A program made the position numbers and the translations under genes. Source: Myxococcales bacterium (GTDB taxonomy: Bacteria; Myxococcota; UBA727; JABDBI01). Taken from it: a DNA stretch of 64,000 nt. The notes under the pieces were generated by a model. The model ran no database searches. It saw only the letters and a list, made by a program, of their open reading frames with translations, and was not told where the DNA came from. The stretch lies in assembly GCA_023898405.1 (NCBI GenBank), contig CP060221.1, positions 2,451,056 through 2,515,055 of the forward strand, in the 5' to 3' direction. Shown piece by piece: positions 9,514-18,725 of this stretch; the first letter of the stretch is position 1, and every line of letters begins with the position of its first letter.

Positions 9514-10209
9514 ATGAAATTATTTGGATTATTGGCAGGTATTTTAATTGCATTAATTAACATTGAGGGAAGGGCTGCCGAAATAATTGAATTATCTGAA
9601 AGCAAAATTGATGCTCAATGCATGAGTGATTCAGATTTTCAAAGTCTAATAGTAAACATAAATGAAATTAGGAATCTTATTTTGCAGTCTAAATTCATAG
9701 AAAACCCTGAGAACAGAGAGAATTATCGTAAGGAGCGATATGAAGAAGTCTATAAACTATTGAAATCATCACCGCAAAAATATGGCAAATTTAGTCTTGA
9801 ACAAATAACTGATTTGTTTTTTAATAATTCGTTTTTTTTTAATTTATTGATAGAAGTTGTTGATTTTGAAACATTAAAAATTATAAAAATATGTGTTTTA
9901 ATAAATCATAAGCATCGTTCATGTTATGACTTAAATGAATTTGAATCAGATTTAAGATTAATTGCCCAAAGGGCATTTGATATGGAAATGGAGAGTGCTG
10001 AAAAAAAATCTTTTATAGAAGAGATTTTTAATTATTGCCTAAGGAATAAAAATAATAAAGCAAAAGGGTATAGTGGAAAGAAAATAGAGAAAATGTATTT
10101 AAAAATAATTGAAGAGAATATTAGAAAACGAAAACCAGACGATGTTCGTGCACCATTAGCGCCACTAAATAAACAATTTAAAATTCAAGAAAAGATAGAG
10201 TGGGATTAA
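9514..10209 (+). CDS. Exported protein of unknown function
   Basis: The start at 9514 has an AAGGAAAT ribosome-binding site and yields a signal peptide (MKLFGLLAGILIALINIEG, cleavage likely after GRA-A). The mature part of about 210 aa is helical, Lys/Glu/Asn-rich and has three or four cysteines, but I recognise no domain. Base composition is lower in G+C than the flanking housekeeping genes, which is compatible with a lineage-specific or acquired secreted protein. It ends ahead of a long inverted repeat (10223-10265). Function unknown. Confidence 0.6.
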   Translation: MKLFGLLAGILIALINIEGRAAEIIELSESKIDAQCMSDSDFQSLIVNINEIRNLILQSKFIENPENRENYRKERYEEVYKLLKSSPQKYGKFSLEQITDLFFNNSFFFNLLIEVVDFETLKIIKICVLINHKHRSCYDLNEFESDLRLIAQRAFDMEMESAEKKSFIEEIFNYCLRNKNNKAKGYSGKKIEKMYLKIIEENIRKRKPDDVRAPLAPLNKQFKIQEKIEWD

Positions 10210-10222
10210 AAATCAATTCAAG

Positions 10223-10265
10223 TTGTTAAATTTTCATCTTTTTATAAGGAACAAAAATTTAACAA
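10223..10265. terminator. Long AT-rich inverted repeat downstream of exported protein gene
   Basis: Arms TTGTTAAATTTT (10223-10234) and AAAATTTAACAA (10254-10265) are perfect 12-bp complements around a 19-nt loop. It follows the stop of the 9514-10209 gene by 13 bp and precedes the convergent glmM 3' end. Probably a transcript-end structure, though no T-tract follows and the stem is AT-rich. Confidence 0.35.
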
Positions 10266-10406
10266 GTGAGTGATTGGTGTGTTATTAAGATTCTCTTATT
10301 TGCTTTTTTTAACCATTTTTCTCATTTTCGAGTATTTATATAGCAGTTTTTACTTGATAACTAACCTTAACCTTAGGGCGCTAGTTGATTGATTTTTTTG
10401 CTAGCG

Positions 10407-11774
10407 CTAGATCAGAGACTCTTTCAAAAAATGGCGAGCTTCCCGCTCATATTCAGCCGCAATGTCTTGGGCGATATTTTTGCATTTTTGACTAGAAGAA
10501 GCTTCAACAAGGATTCTTAGTTTATTTTCGGTGCCGCTATAACGCACAACCACTCTGCCTAAATTTTCTAGGCTCTCATTGGAATCGGCTATGAGTCTAG
10601 AAGTTGACGGCAATTCACTTAAAGGAATTTTTTTTGAGACGTCGAGGTTTTTTAAAATACTTGGGACAGGCTGATAAAAATTTGTAAGTTCAGAGATTGT
10701 TCTAGCAGATGAACAGATAATTTCTATGAGCTGAAGAGCAAAATAAATTCCATCTCCTGTGTAGGTATGGGGGAACATAATGAGATGCCCAGAATTTTCT
10801 CCGCCCAAAGTAAAATTGTTTTGACGCATGTGGCGAGCCACATATTTATCGCCAACAGGAGTTTTTTCAACTTTAATATTAAAAGGTAGGAGCGCCTGAT
10901 CTAAGGCTACGCTGCTCATGATAGTGCTCACCAGGGTGTTATTTTCGAGCATTGATTTTTTTTGCAGAAATATTGCAAACAATGCAAGTATCGCATCACC
11001 GTTAATTAAAGTTCCTTTTTCATTGGCAAAGACAACGCGATCAGCGTCGCCATCAAAAGCAATGCCCAAATCTGCTCTGAAGTCGATGACGGCTTCCTCT
11101 AAGTTTTTTGGGTGTTCGCTGCCAACGTCTTGATTAATATTGTATCCATCGGGAGAAGCACCGATAATTTTTACATCTAAACCCAGTGATGAGAAAAGTT
11201 GAGGAGCAACAAATGATGCCGCCCCATGGGCGCAGTCAATAACGATTCGTTTATCTCTTAATACACAACGATCAATGCCAGAGAGCAATGCTTCTAAATA
11301 ATTTTGTTGAGCACTTTCATTCTGTATGCATAAGCCTGGGGAAGGTGATGGAGGAGCAAGCAGGATACTTGAATTATTGTATTGCTCTTCTATAAGTTGC
11401 TCGAGTTGCAGCTCTATCTTAAATCCATCTGGTCCAAAAAATTTGATTCCATTATCGCATGCTGGATTGTGGCTAGCAGAGATAACAAGGCCAAAGGCAG
11501 CACCTTGCGCCTGAGTTGCATGGGCAACAGCTGCACTAGGAATGATGCCCAAAAGTTGGCAGTTGATACCTGTCGAGGTAATCCCTGAACTTAAAGCCAA
11601 TTCAATGTAGTTTCCTGAGGCACGAGTGTCTCTCCCAATCAAGATGGAATTTTTTCCTGATTTTAGGGCCAATCCTCCTAATATTCTGCCAATCCTGCAC
11701 ATGTTTTCAGGGGCGAGCTTTGCAGAGGTGATAGGCCCACGTATTCCATCTGTACCAAATAATCGAGATGTCAT
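10407..11774 (-). CDS. glmM: Phosphoglucosamine mutase
   Basis: Converts glucosamine-6-phosphate to glucosamine-1-phosphate, feeding UDP-GlcNAc for peptidoglycan and LPS. All four signature loops are present in 455 aa: phosphoserine loop ISASHNP with Ser101, metal loop DGDADR (241-246), sugar loop GGENSGH, and the phosphate-binding RYSGTENKLRI near the C-terminus. It starts with FGTDGIRG, typical of GlmM rather than of phosphomannomutase. It is divergent from the PfkB kinase gene. A short inverted repeat (GCGCTAG at 10378-10384, CTAGCGC at 10401-10407) abuts the stop codon. Confidence 0.95.
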   Translation of the reverse strand: MTSRLFGTDGIRGPITSAKLAPENMCRIGRILGGLALKSGKNSILIGRDTRASGNYIELALSSGITSTGINCQLLGIIPSAAVAHATQAQGAAFGLVISASHNPACDNGIKFFGPDGFKIELQLEQLIEEQYNNSSILLAPPSPSPGLCIQNESAQQNYLEALLSGIDRCVLRDKRIVIDCAHGAASFVAPQLFSSLGLDVKIIGASPDGYNINQDVGSEHPKNLEEAVIDFRADLGIAFDGDADRVVFANEKGTLINGDAILALFAIFLQKKSMLENNTLVSTIMSSVALDQALLPFNIKVEKTPVGDKYVARHMRQNNFTLGGENSGHLIMFPHTYTGDGIYFALQLIEIICSSARTISELTNFYQPVPSILKNLDVSKKIPLSELPSTSRLIADSNESLENLGRVVVRYSGTENKLRILVEASSSQKCKNIAQDIAAEYEREARHFLKESLI

Positions 11775-11915
11775 ATGGGTTTGGTGTCCAGTGTGTTAGA
11801 GGAAAATCAGCTCATCCATGGCAAAAAAAGTGCATTAGGACAACTGAGCCTCATAAAAAAACTCAGATTGCACCAAAGCATGGCAAAGAAAGCTATACGA
11901 GTTGTAGGAGCTAGT

Positions 11916-12821
11916 ATGAGTATCGTTGTTGTTGGATCGATTGCTTTTGATTCGGTAAGTACTCCCCATGGAAAACGTGAGAAATCGCTTGGAGGAGCTG
12001 CTAACTATTTTGCCATTGCCGCGCAATTTTACACAAAAATTTGCATGGTTGGAGTAGTGGGAGAAGACTTTCCAAAAAGCCACTTAGAACTGCTCAAACA
12101 AAAAAATATTGATATTTCTGGTATCGCTCAAAAAGCTGGATATTCTTTTCATTGGCAAGGCGAGTACGGTTTTGATTTAAATTCAGCTCAAACGCTTAAA
12201 ACAGAGCTCAATGTATTTGAGGACTTCTTGCCGCAGCTGCCACAATCTTACCGTCATGCGGAAACAGTTTTCTTGGCAAATATTGACCCTGAATTACAAA
12301 TTCACGTTTTACAGCAAATGACAAAGCCAAAAATAAAAGCTCTGGATACCATGAATTTCTGGATTGAGCGTAAATTAAATCAGCTTAAGCAAGCTATTTC
12401 AATGGTAGATATTTTGTTTGTAAATGATGCCGAAATAAGAAGTCTTACTGGCGAACATAACATTATTAAAGCAGCAAAAGCCGCATTGGCAATTGGGGCA
12501 AAAATTATTGTCATAAAACGTGGCGAATATGGTGCGCTTTTATTTTTTGACACACATGTCGCTCATGTGCCTGCATTTTTGGTGGAAGAAGTTTTTGATC
12601 CAACCGGAGCTGGTGACAGTTTTGCGGGTGGATTTTTAGGATATCTCGATACAAAAGATGGCTTTTCTATTAATCATCTTAAAGAAGCAATGGTTGCAGG
12701 GACCGTAATGTCTAGTTTTGCCATTGAAAAGTTCTCTTTTGATCGCGTTTTGGAACTAGATGAAACTATGCTTTCAAAGCGCAAAGAACAGCTCTTAGCT
12801 TTATCTCATATTTGCTTATGA
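11916..12821 (+). CDS. PfkB-family carbohydrate kinase
   Basis: Ribokinase-fold sugar or nucleoside kinase of 301 aa. Seen: the N-terminal MSIVVVGSIAFDS strand, the GGAANYFA substrate-binding turn, and the signature DPTGAGDSFAGGF with catalytic base Asp234 next to the anion hole. The start at 11916 has GGAG about 8 bases upstream and gives the canonical N-terminus. The frame stays open for 47 more codons to the glmM start, but that extension has no family character. It is divergent from glmM across about 140 bp that should hold both promoters. The exact substrate cannot be assigned. Confidence 0.85.
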   Translation: MSIVVVGSIAFDSVSTPHGKREKSLGGAANYFAIAAQFYTKICMVGVVGEDFPKSHLELLKQKNIDISGIAQKAGYSFHWQGEYGFDLNSAQTLKTELNVFEDFLPQLPQSYRHAETVFLANIDPELQIHVLQQMTKPKIKALDTMNFWIERKLNQLKQAISMVDILFVNDAEIRSLTGEHNIIKAAKAALAIGAKIIVIKRGEYGALLFFDTHVAHVPAFLVEEVFDPTGAGDSFAGGFLGYLDTKDGFSINHLKEAMVAGTVMSSFAIEKFSFDRVLELDETMLSKRKEQLLALSHICL

Positions 12822-12924
12822 GCCTTCGAGCTTCTTGTCAGATGTGGTGTTTTTGTTAGCTTTGGTCATTTTTATTGAACCAAAGTTGATTATTAACACA
12901 ATTTTCAAGATAAGGATGAAATGC

Positions 12925-13503
12925 ATGCCACATCGCCAAGCACTGCTAGAGCTTTTAGCGAAATACAAAACGCTCGATAAGAAAGAACAACAAGATCAAG
13001 AAGCTATTGTTGCTTTTGTTCAAAGCAATCGAGATTGTTTTTTGCGCAGCAATCTAGAAGGCCATATAACAGCATCTTGTTGGCTATTAAGTCCAGACTA
13101 TAAAGAAGTTTTGATAACTCATCACAAAAAAATAGGATTGTGGTTACAACTTGGTGGGCATGCAGATGGCGAGAGCGATGTTTTGCAAGTAGCGCTTAAA
13201 GAAGCGCATGAAGAGTCCGGCATCGATGGAATCATAGCGCTTGAAGGAGGAATCTTTGATCTAGAAATACATTCGATAGATCGACATCAAGATGTTCCTA
13301 AACATTTGCATTATGATGTGCGTTTTTTGCTCAGAGCTCCAAAAAAAGAATTTTGGGTTTCAGAGGAGTCGCATAATCTAGCTTGGGTAAAGATCAAAGA
13401 CGTGATTGTTGAGCCCCGGTTTACCAGTTCTTTAAAGAGAATGGCTGAAAAATGGCAAAAAAAACTGGAACCCTTGGGGCTCCAGCTTGAAGAGACAGTC
13501 TAA
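12925..13503 (+). CDS. Nudix hydrolase
   Basis: Hydrolyses a nucleoside-diphosphate-linked substrate. The Nudix box is present in the variant LGGHADGESD...ALKEAHEESGI, where KEAxEE provides the metal ligands; the upstream Glu of the classical box is displaced by one residue, as in a known subgroup with a GGHxDG start. The ATG at 12925 is chosen because AAGG ends 9 bases before it; a longer in-frame extension would add a hydrophobic leader unlike the family. 192 aa. It lies about 100 bp after the PfkB kinase in the same direction. Confidence 0.8.
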   Translation: MPHRQALLELLAKYKTLDKKEQQDQEAIVAFVQSNRDCFLRSNLEGHITASCWLLSPDYKEVLITHHKKIGLWLQLGGHADGESDVLQVALKEAHEESGIDGIIALEGGIFDLEIHSIDRHQDVPKHLHYDVRFLLRAPKKEFWVSEESHNLAWVKIKDVIVEPRFTSSLKRMAEKWQKKLEPLGLQLEETV

Positions 13504-13506
13504 AGA

Positions 13507-13860
13507 CTATTCTACCATTGGAGGAACTCTGTAGAGATACATTGGGTTGTAGTATCCCCAGCTATAATTATTGAATCCGCAGCTGTGGTATCGGCGATAG
13601 TTTGGGCAGCCACAATTGGTATATTGATGATGGCAGCAACCATGACCATAGCCAACATTATAAAAATTTGTTCTATGGCGGCCAAAATTCCACCAACCCA
13701 TATTTGAGCTATTGCCATCTTGTAAATTAAGATTTTCTTGATCGTAGTTGCCGTATTGTTCAATATTATCTTGATTGTAATTCACTTCATCGCTATTTGC
13801 TGAAAGAGCAAAATTTGCTGCCAAGCAGCTGAAAGTGCAGGCAAAAATAAAATATTTCAT
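13507..13860 (-). CDS. Small exported Asn/Tyr/His/Cys-rich protein
   Basis: 117 aa with a clear signal peptide (MKYFIFACTFSCLAANFALS). The mature part is of very low complexity: N/Q/Y-rich, then a Gly/His/Cys/Tyr-rich tail with HGCCHH and CGCP clusters and a terminal YLYRVPP. Compositionally it resembles surface or matrix-forming, possibly metal-binding, secreted peptides. I recognise no family. A shifted frame on the same strand also stays open here, which follows from the biased composition. It is convergent with the Nudix gene (3 bp apart). Confidence 0.55.
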   Translation of the reverse strand: MKYFIFACTFSCLAANFALSANSDEVNYNQDNIEQYGNYDQENLNLQDGNSSNMGWWNFGRHRTNFYNVGYGHGCCHHQYTNCGCPNYRRYHSCGFNNYSWGYYNPMYLYRVPPMVE

Positions 13861-14044
13861 AATAATTCTCCAACCTAATTTATTTAAAAAACACAGTAAC
13901 GCTATGATTTATCAGTGTTTACTGGTTTTATATTATTGTATTAATTGATGCTAACAACTAAGCGTGTGGATGCAGTAAAAAACAGCTTAATTAGGAAGCA
14001 TAATCGGTGATTGACCATAAATTTTAATAAATTAGACTCTTTTG

Positions 14045-15316
14045 ATGGCAATAAATAATAAAGGACAGATAGAGTGTGTTGTGCAATCCACGGCTTTTGG
14101 AGGGGAGGGTATTGCGCGCTGTGATGGAAAAGTTGTTTTTGTACCAGGGGCTCTTGAGGGTGAGCGAATCAATATCAGACTAGTCCAACAAAAAAAGTCC
14201 TATGCCCGTGCTCAACTGCTTGAGGTTGTTAACCCCTCACCCAAGCGCATACAACCTTTATGTGAATTTTTCGCTCAGTGTGGCGGATGTCACTTTCAGC
14301 ACCTTGATTATAGCTCTCAGCTCGATATTAAAAAGAATTTCGTTGAGGATGCTTTAAAAAGAATTGGAAGAATAGATGTTAGTGTGCACGGTCCTCAAAG
14401 TTCAAAGGAACAATGGTACTATCGTCGCCATATTCGTTTGCATTGGCACAATGGGCGATTAGGATTTATGCAAAATAAGTCCCATGCGCTTGTTGAGGCT
14501 AGCAATTGTCATATTTTTAGCGAAAGGGAGATAATACCAAAAATTAGGAAGTTATGTCATTCATTGGGCGAAGAGCTTCCTTATGAAATTTCCGTGCATA
14601 AATCTGGTGAACAATTTATTTTATTTTTTGAATTTTCGCGGTCACGGGGGAGTTATAAAAAGATTTTTGCTAAGGAAATTGAAAACAACGAACTTATTAA
14701 GGGAGTCATTTGGAAAGTAGGTAATCAATTTTTTGAATTGGGTAATGTTGTGATTCAATTTCCCTTGGGAAATTTAATTTTTAGTTATAATCCAAAAGTT
14801 TTTGTGCAGGCGAATCCACAGCAGAGCGAAGGCATTTATAATGAGATAAGTTTGCTTGCCAAGAAAAATAAAATGAATAAAATTTTAGATTTGTATTGTG
14901 GTTTCGGTGCGTCATCAATTTTATTAAGAAGCATGGGAATTGAGCTCTGCGGTATTGAAGTAAACCCAGAATCTATTCGTCTTGCCCGCCTAAATGAAAA
15001 AACTAATAAGCTTTATGGCATAAGATGGATCGCGGGCGATGTAGAAAAGTTAGCAGGGAGTGCCTTTAACGAATTTCAGCCCGATTGTGTTTTAGTTAAC
15101 CCGCCAAGAACAGGCCTTGCCTCAGTTGTTTGTCGAGAAATTCTTGAATATTTACCAGAGCATATTATTTACATCTCCTGTATGCCTGCTACTTTGGCCC
15201 GTGATATCAGTGCATTATCGTGTTTTTATCGGGTGGAGTATTGTCAGAGCTTTGACATGTTTCCCCAAACCACACACATTGAAACCTTGGTTTATTTAAA
15301 GCGAAAAGAATTATGA
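14045..15316 (+). CDS. 23S rRNA/tRNA uracil-5-methyltransferase (RumA/TrmA family)
   Basis: SAM-dependent m5U methyltransferase. Order of domains in 423 aa: N-terminal TRAM domain (about 1-62), Fe-S cluster cysteines Cys73, Cys79, Cys82 and Cys155, then the Rossmann domain with LDLYCGFGASS and VLVNPPRTGL. The catalytic nucleophile is Cys379 in SCMPATLARD, and a C-terminal Glu in HIETLVYL acts as the base. The presence of the TRAM domain plus the 4Fe-4S ligands fits RlmD/RlmC-type rRNA enzymes better than TrmA. ATG at 14045 is used in preference to the adjacent TTG. It stands alone between AT-rich spacers. Confidence 0.88.
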   Translation: MAINNKGQIECVVQSTAFGGEGIARCDGKVVFVPGALEGERINIRLVQQKKSYARAQLLEVVNPSPKRIQPLCEFFAQCGGCHFQHLDYSSQLDIKKNFVEDALKRIGRIDVSVHGPQSSKEQWYYRRHIRLHWHNGRLGFMQNKSHALVEASNCHIFSEREIIPKIRKLCHSLGEELPYEISVHKSGEQFILFFEFSRSRGSYKKIFAKEIENNELIKGVIWKVGNQFFELGNVVIQFPLGNLIFSYNPKVFVQANPQQSEGIYNEISLLAKKNKMNKILDLYCGFGASSILLRSMGIELCGIEVNPESIRLARLNEKTNKLYGIRWIAGDVEKLAGSAFNEFQPDCVLVNPPRTGLASVVCREILEYLPEHIIYISCMPATLARDISALSCFYRVEYCQSFDMFPQTTHIETLVYLKRKEL

Positions 15317-15417
15317 TGTATATTTCTTTGTTATATGTAGGTGTTCCTATTGTGAAAGATGGATAAGATGATATATTTTGAAATGAGATATTTTAACATT
15401 GTTTTTCAAGGTTAATT

Positions 15418-16473
15418 ATGAGATTAAGTAATTTATTACAAAAAATTATTAAAATTACGTGTTTTTTTGGGGCACTGGTTCTATTTTCGTGTGATTCGAT
15501 CCCAGAATCTAGCAATAGGCTTGCAGATAAACTTGATTTATACGGGGGTTCATCACCAAATCATGAAGTAAGTAAGCCATTTGAATTTAAAAATAATTCA
15601 GAAGGCAAAGATATTTTTGATCTTTTCAGTAACAACAGTGGTTCTGACATACCACTTTTGAATTTCCCTAAAGAAGCTAATATTTTTGAAATTTATAAAA
15701 GCGGAGAGATTAAAAGTTCATTTGCCGATATTGCCGGACTTGAAAAGCCCAAAGAGTCTTTGAAAGATATCATAAAATATCTCAAAGACCCTGCTGATTT
15801 TAGACGTTTGGGGGCAGAGCCTCCGAGCGGTGTTATCTTTTATGGGCCCCCTGGAACGGGAAAAACTGCCATGGCGCGTGCCTTGGCTGGAGAAGTTGGA
15901 AAGGAAAAAGAGGTGTCTTTTATTGTTGCATCTGGTGCTAGCTTTGAAAATAAATATGTTGGTGTAGGGGCAGATAATGTTCGTAAACTCTTTGAGCTTG
16001 CCAGGAAAAATAAACCAGCAATTATTTTTATTGATGAATTTGATGCTGTAGCAGGTGTTCGAAGCGAAGAGAAAAAAAATGCACAGGTCGTTAATCAATT
16101 GCTCACAGAGCTTGATGGATTTAGCAAAGAGGATAGAAACGATATTTTTATTATTGCCGCTACTAATTTGTTAAGTAGCATTGATCCTGCGGTAATTAGG
16201 CCGGGACGTATTGATCGAAAAATAAAAATTGGATTTCCGGATGAGATTGCTCGAAAAGCAATTTTAGGACATTACTTTTCTCTGGCTCCAGCCATAACCC
16301 ATGCAAAAGCTCAAGACTATGTGAGAGCAACGCGTAACTGGTCTGCTGCAGAAATTAAAGCCTTTGTTAACGAAGCGAGAATACATGCAACCATCAGGAA
16401 TGCTCAGTATGTGGACAAAAACGACCTTAACGCTGCATTGAAAAAGGTTCAAGACTCACGGGCTGGTCGCTAG
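15418..16473 (+). CDS. FtsH-like AAA ATPase with lipoprotein-like signal, no protease domain
   Basis: The 351-aa protein starts with a hydrophobic segment ending LVLFSC (Cys25), which looks like a lipoprotein signal. A low-complexity stretch to about residue 90 follows, then a complete AAA module of FtsH type: FADIAGLEKPK, Walker A GPPGTGKT (143-150), the pore-loop region, Walker B IIFIDEFDA (Glu207), and the second region of homology ending in Arg261/Arg264, followed by the lid helices. FtsH's zinc protease domain (HEXXH) is absent. An exported ATPase would find little ATP in the periplasm, so either the N-terminus is a membrane anchor with the AAA domain cytosolic, or the protein leaves the cell. 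Confidence 0.75.
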   Translation: MRLSNLLQKIIKITCFFGALVLFSCDSIPESSNRLADKLDLYGGSSPNHEVSKPFEFKNNSEGKDIFDLFSNNSGSDIPLLNFPKEANIFEIYKSGEIKSSFADIAGLEKPKESLKDIIKYLKDPADFRRLGAEPPSGVIFYGPPGTGKTAMARALAGEVGKEKEVSFIVASGASFENKYVGVGADNVRKLFELARKNKPAIIFIDEFDAVAGVRSEEKKNAQVVNQLLTELDGFSKEDRNDIFIIAATNLLSSIDPAVIRPGRIDRKIKIGFPDEIARKAILGHYFSLAPAITHAKAQDYVRATRNWSAAEIKAFVNEARIHATIRNAQYVDKNDLNAALKKVQDSRAGR

Positions 16474-16542
16474 TGTTATAAATTAGGTTTTTAACTCAAA
16501 TATAGACATACTGTCAGTGCCGTTTACATAGAGGGGATGCAC

Positions 16543-17088
16543 ATGCAAACTTTTAACAAAAAAGCAGGGGGCTATAGTCCTTACATAGCCGGAGCTCTCG
16601 TTGGGTTTTTGGCGATAGCGTCTGCTTATTTTACAACCCAACTGCTTGGAAAGACGCACTACCTTGGAGCTTCTACCACTTTTGTGAGAGCTGCAGGACT
16701 ACTTGAATCGAGTGTTGCGGGTGAACATGTCGAGAACAATAAATATTACAGTGAAGAGCATGTCAAGTTTGACTGGCAGTTCATATTTGTAATTGGTATT
16801 TTTTTGGGTGCGCTTATTTCAGCAAAGTCAGATAAAAGTTTTAAGTGGGAAAAAGTGCCTCCCATTTGGCAAGAACGGTTTGGAAATTCTGTTAGTCGTC
16901 GCGCCCTATGGGCAATTGTAGGTGGTGCCATTGCTATGATAGGTGCACGGATGGCTGGAGGATGCCCCAGTGGTCACGGATTGAGCGGGCTTATGCAGCT
17001 ATCGATGAGCGGCCTGCTTGCGCTCATCATGTTCTTTTTGGGTGGTGTGGTAGTTGCTCACCTAGTGTATAGGAGAAAATCCTCATGA
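16543..17088 (+). CDS. YeeE/YedE family transporter, first half
   Basis: Integral membrane protein of the YeeE/YedE (DUF395) sulfur-transport family. The signature GGCPSGHGLSG lies in the C-terminal half between transmembrane helices. Family members import thiosulfate or related sulfur species, with a conserved Cys in the pore. In many bacteria the transporter is split into two adjacent genes, as here: the stop overlaps the next start by 4 bp (ATGA). ATG at 16543 is preferred over 16537 because GAGGGG directly abuts the earlier ATG and leaves it no spacer. 181 aa. Confidence 0.82.
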   Translation: MQTFNKKAGGYSPYIAGALVGFLAIASAYFTTQLLGKTHYLGASTTFVRAAGLLESSVAGEHVENNKYYSEEHVKFDWQFIFVIGIFLGALISAKSDKSFKWEKVPPIWQERFGNSVSRRALWAIVGGAIAMIGARMAGGCPSGHGLSGLMQLSMSGLLALIMFFLGGVVVAHLVYRRKSS

Positions 17089-17615
17089 GTACAGAACTTA
17101 TTTTGGGACTTATTACTGGAATAATTTTTGGGTTTTTGTTGCAAAAAGGACGCGTCTTGCGCTTTGAAAAGCAGATTGGCGCATTACTATTTCGAGACAT
17201 GACCATTTTTAAATTTATGTTATCGGCCATTTTGGTGGGGATGGTAGGCGTAACCCTCCTTTCCGATTTAAATCTTATTTCATTGAGTCATAAACCCATG
17301 AATGTGGGAGGAATCATTATAGGCGGAGGGCTTTTTGGTATTGGTTGGGGAATTATGGGCTATTGCCCTGGAACTTCAGTCGGAGCGTTAGGGGAAGGAC
17401 GGTGGCATGCGATTTTTGCCGTTTTAGGGATGATTTTGGGAGCAGCTATCTATGCCGAAATTTATCCTTGGGTGAAAACAAATATTTTAAGCATAAAAGA
17501 TCTAGGAAAAATAAGCATTCCTGAATTTTTTGGTATCTCTCAATGGTTGATGATAGGAGCCTTCTGGTTTGTTGTCATTTACTTGTTTTCTTGGTTTGAA
17601 AAAAAGAATCTTTAG
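17085..17615 (+). CDS. YeeE/YedE family transporter, second half
   Basis: The companion subunit of the preceding gene, 176 aa with about four hydrophobic segments. The YeeE/YedE motif appears as GWGIMGYCPGTSVGALGEG, including the conserved Cys. It is translationally coupled to the first half through an ATGA overlap, so the two should be made in equal amounts and assemble into one sulfur-species channel or transporter. No rhodanese or persulfide dioxygenase gene, a frequent partner, is seen within the window. Confidence 0.82.
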   Translation: MSTELILGLITGIIFGFLLQKGRVLRFEKQIGALLFRDMTIFKFMLSAILVGMVGVTLLSDLNLISLSHKPMNVGGIIIGGGLFGIGWGIMGYCPGTSVGALGEGRWHAIFAVLGMILGAAIYAEIYPWVKTNILSIKDLGKISIPEFFGISQWLMIGAFWFVVIYLFSWFEKKNL

Positions 17616-17749
17616 TTTTGTAAAAAATTTTCAGGGCGCATAATGTTTTAAAAATAAACAGCATGGATTTCATTGTGCGTCTAAGCCCGTTTCAATTTTT
17701 TGAGTAGGTGCTCGTTTACACGTCATTAAAATGTTGGTGATATGTGCAT

Positions 17750-18631
17750 ATGGATCAGAATCAGGCAATTCGCAACTTTGTTTGGCCCATGCAGCAATGC
17801 CTCAAGGATATCAAGGACTTTGCTGAGCTTTTAGAGGAAAGTAAGGGCCATGCGAAAAATCTCCATTGTATAAGAATTTCACTGAGAAAACTCTATGTTT
17901 TGATAGAGATGCAAACTGATATTTTTCCTGAGATTGCTCATTATAAAAATATAACCCACGAACTCAAAAAACTAAGATCTGAACTAAGCATTGTACGTGA
18001 TTGGGATGTGTTTAAGCAGATGCTGTTCCCAGTGCCAATACTTACTCTATCAAAAAAGAAGTGGTATAAAAAAATCGAAGACGATATTAATCAAATTTAT
18101 CTAAAAGAGTATGATAGAATCAGAAAAATTTTTGATGAAAAATACTCTGAAAATATTTTGAAAAAAATATCTGGCCTCATAGAGTCACTTACAATCTTTT
18201 ATCGTGCAAGAAATATCGATAGAGCAATAAAGGATGCTTGCAGGCGAATATTAGAACAGGATCGAACTACGCTTATAAAATTTCTTGATAAAAGTCGCTC
18301 ATTGTGGGGGCTCTCTACGGAACAACAACATAAACTAAGAATCATTAGTAAAAATTATTTATATAAATTGAAGTTTCTAAGAAATATCTTTGGCAAAAAA
18401 ATTAAAAAAGAAATTAAAAATATGAAAAAAATTCAAGATATTTTATCTGAGGTCAGAGATTTTTGTATGGCGAAAAAAAAAGCTCAACTATTATTGGACA
18501 ACGAAAATAACTGCCACTATTTTTTGCTCGTAGGAGAAATCATGGGCAGAAAAGGAGCTCTTTTAGATGGGCTGGATAGAAAATTTTTTGAAAAATGGAA
18601 GGAATTTATTCATCTTCATCTGCCTTCTTAG
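17750..18631 (+). CDS. CHAD domain protein
   Basis: All-helical protein of about 293 aa with the two halves of a CHAD (conserved histidine alpha-helical) domain: LHCIRISLRKLYVLIE with ELKKLRSELSIVRDWDVF in the first half, and HKLRIISKNYLYKLKFL with LSEVRDFCMA in the second. CHAD domains bind inorganic polyphosphate through basic and histidine-bearing helical surfaces, and members locate to polyphosphate granules. This copy is very Lys-rich. ATG at 17750 follows GGTGAT at a suitable distance; a GTG two codons upstream is also possible. The IS200/IS605-type element begins just downstream. Confidence 0.75.
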   Translation: MDQNQAIRNFVWPMQQCLKDIKDFAELLEESKGHAKNLHCIRISLRKLYVLIEMQTDIFPEIAHYKNITHELKKLRSELSIVRDWDVFKQMLFPVPILTLSKKKWYKKIEDDINQIYLKEYDRIRKIFDEKYSENILKKISGLIESLTIFYRARNIDRAIKDACRRILEQDRTTLIKFLDKSRSLWGLSTEQQHKLRIISKNYLYKLKFLRNIFGKKIKKEIKNMKKIQDILSEVRDFCMAKKKAQLLLDNENNCHYFLLVGEIMGRKGALLDGLDRKFFEKWKEFIHLHLPS

Positions 18632-18678
18632 CTTAAGCTGCTAGCAAAGCGGAATTTTATCCCTTAGCGCATCAAAAT

Positions 18679-18696
18679 CTCTTCATTTATGAAGAG
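18679..18696. repeat. Left-end subterminal hairpin of IS200/IS605 element
   Basis: CTCTTCAT and ATGAAGAG are perfect complements with almost no loop. The hairpin lies about 30 bp beyond the end of tnpA. TnpA dimers recognise such hairpins in single-stranded DNA. Confidence 0.7.
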
Positions 18697-18725
18697 GATA
18701 ATATGCGCGTTTACCGACAGTGTTT

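Noticed and set aside
10378..10407. GCGCTAG/CTAGCGC inverted repeat at the glmM 3' end as a terminator
   Set aside because: The T-run lies inside the loop rather than after the stem in the direction of glmM transcription, so it is not a convincing terminator.
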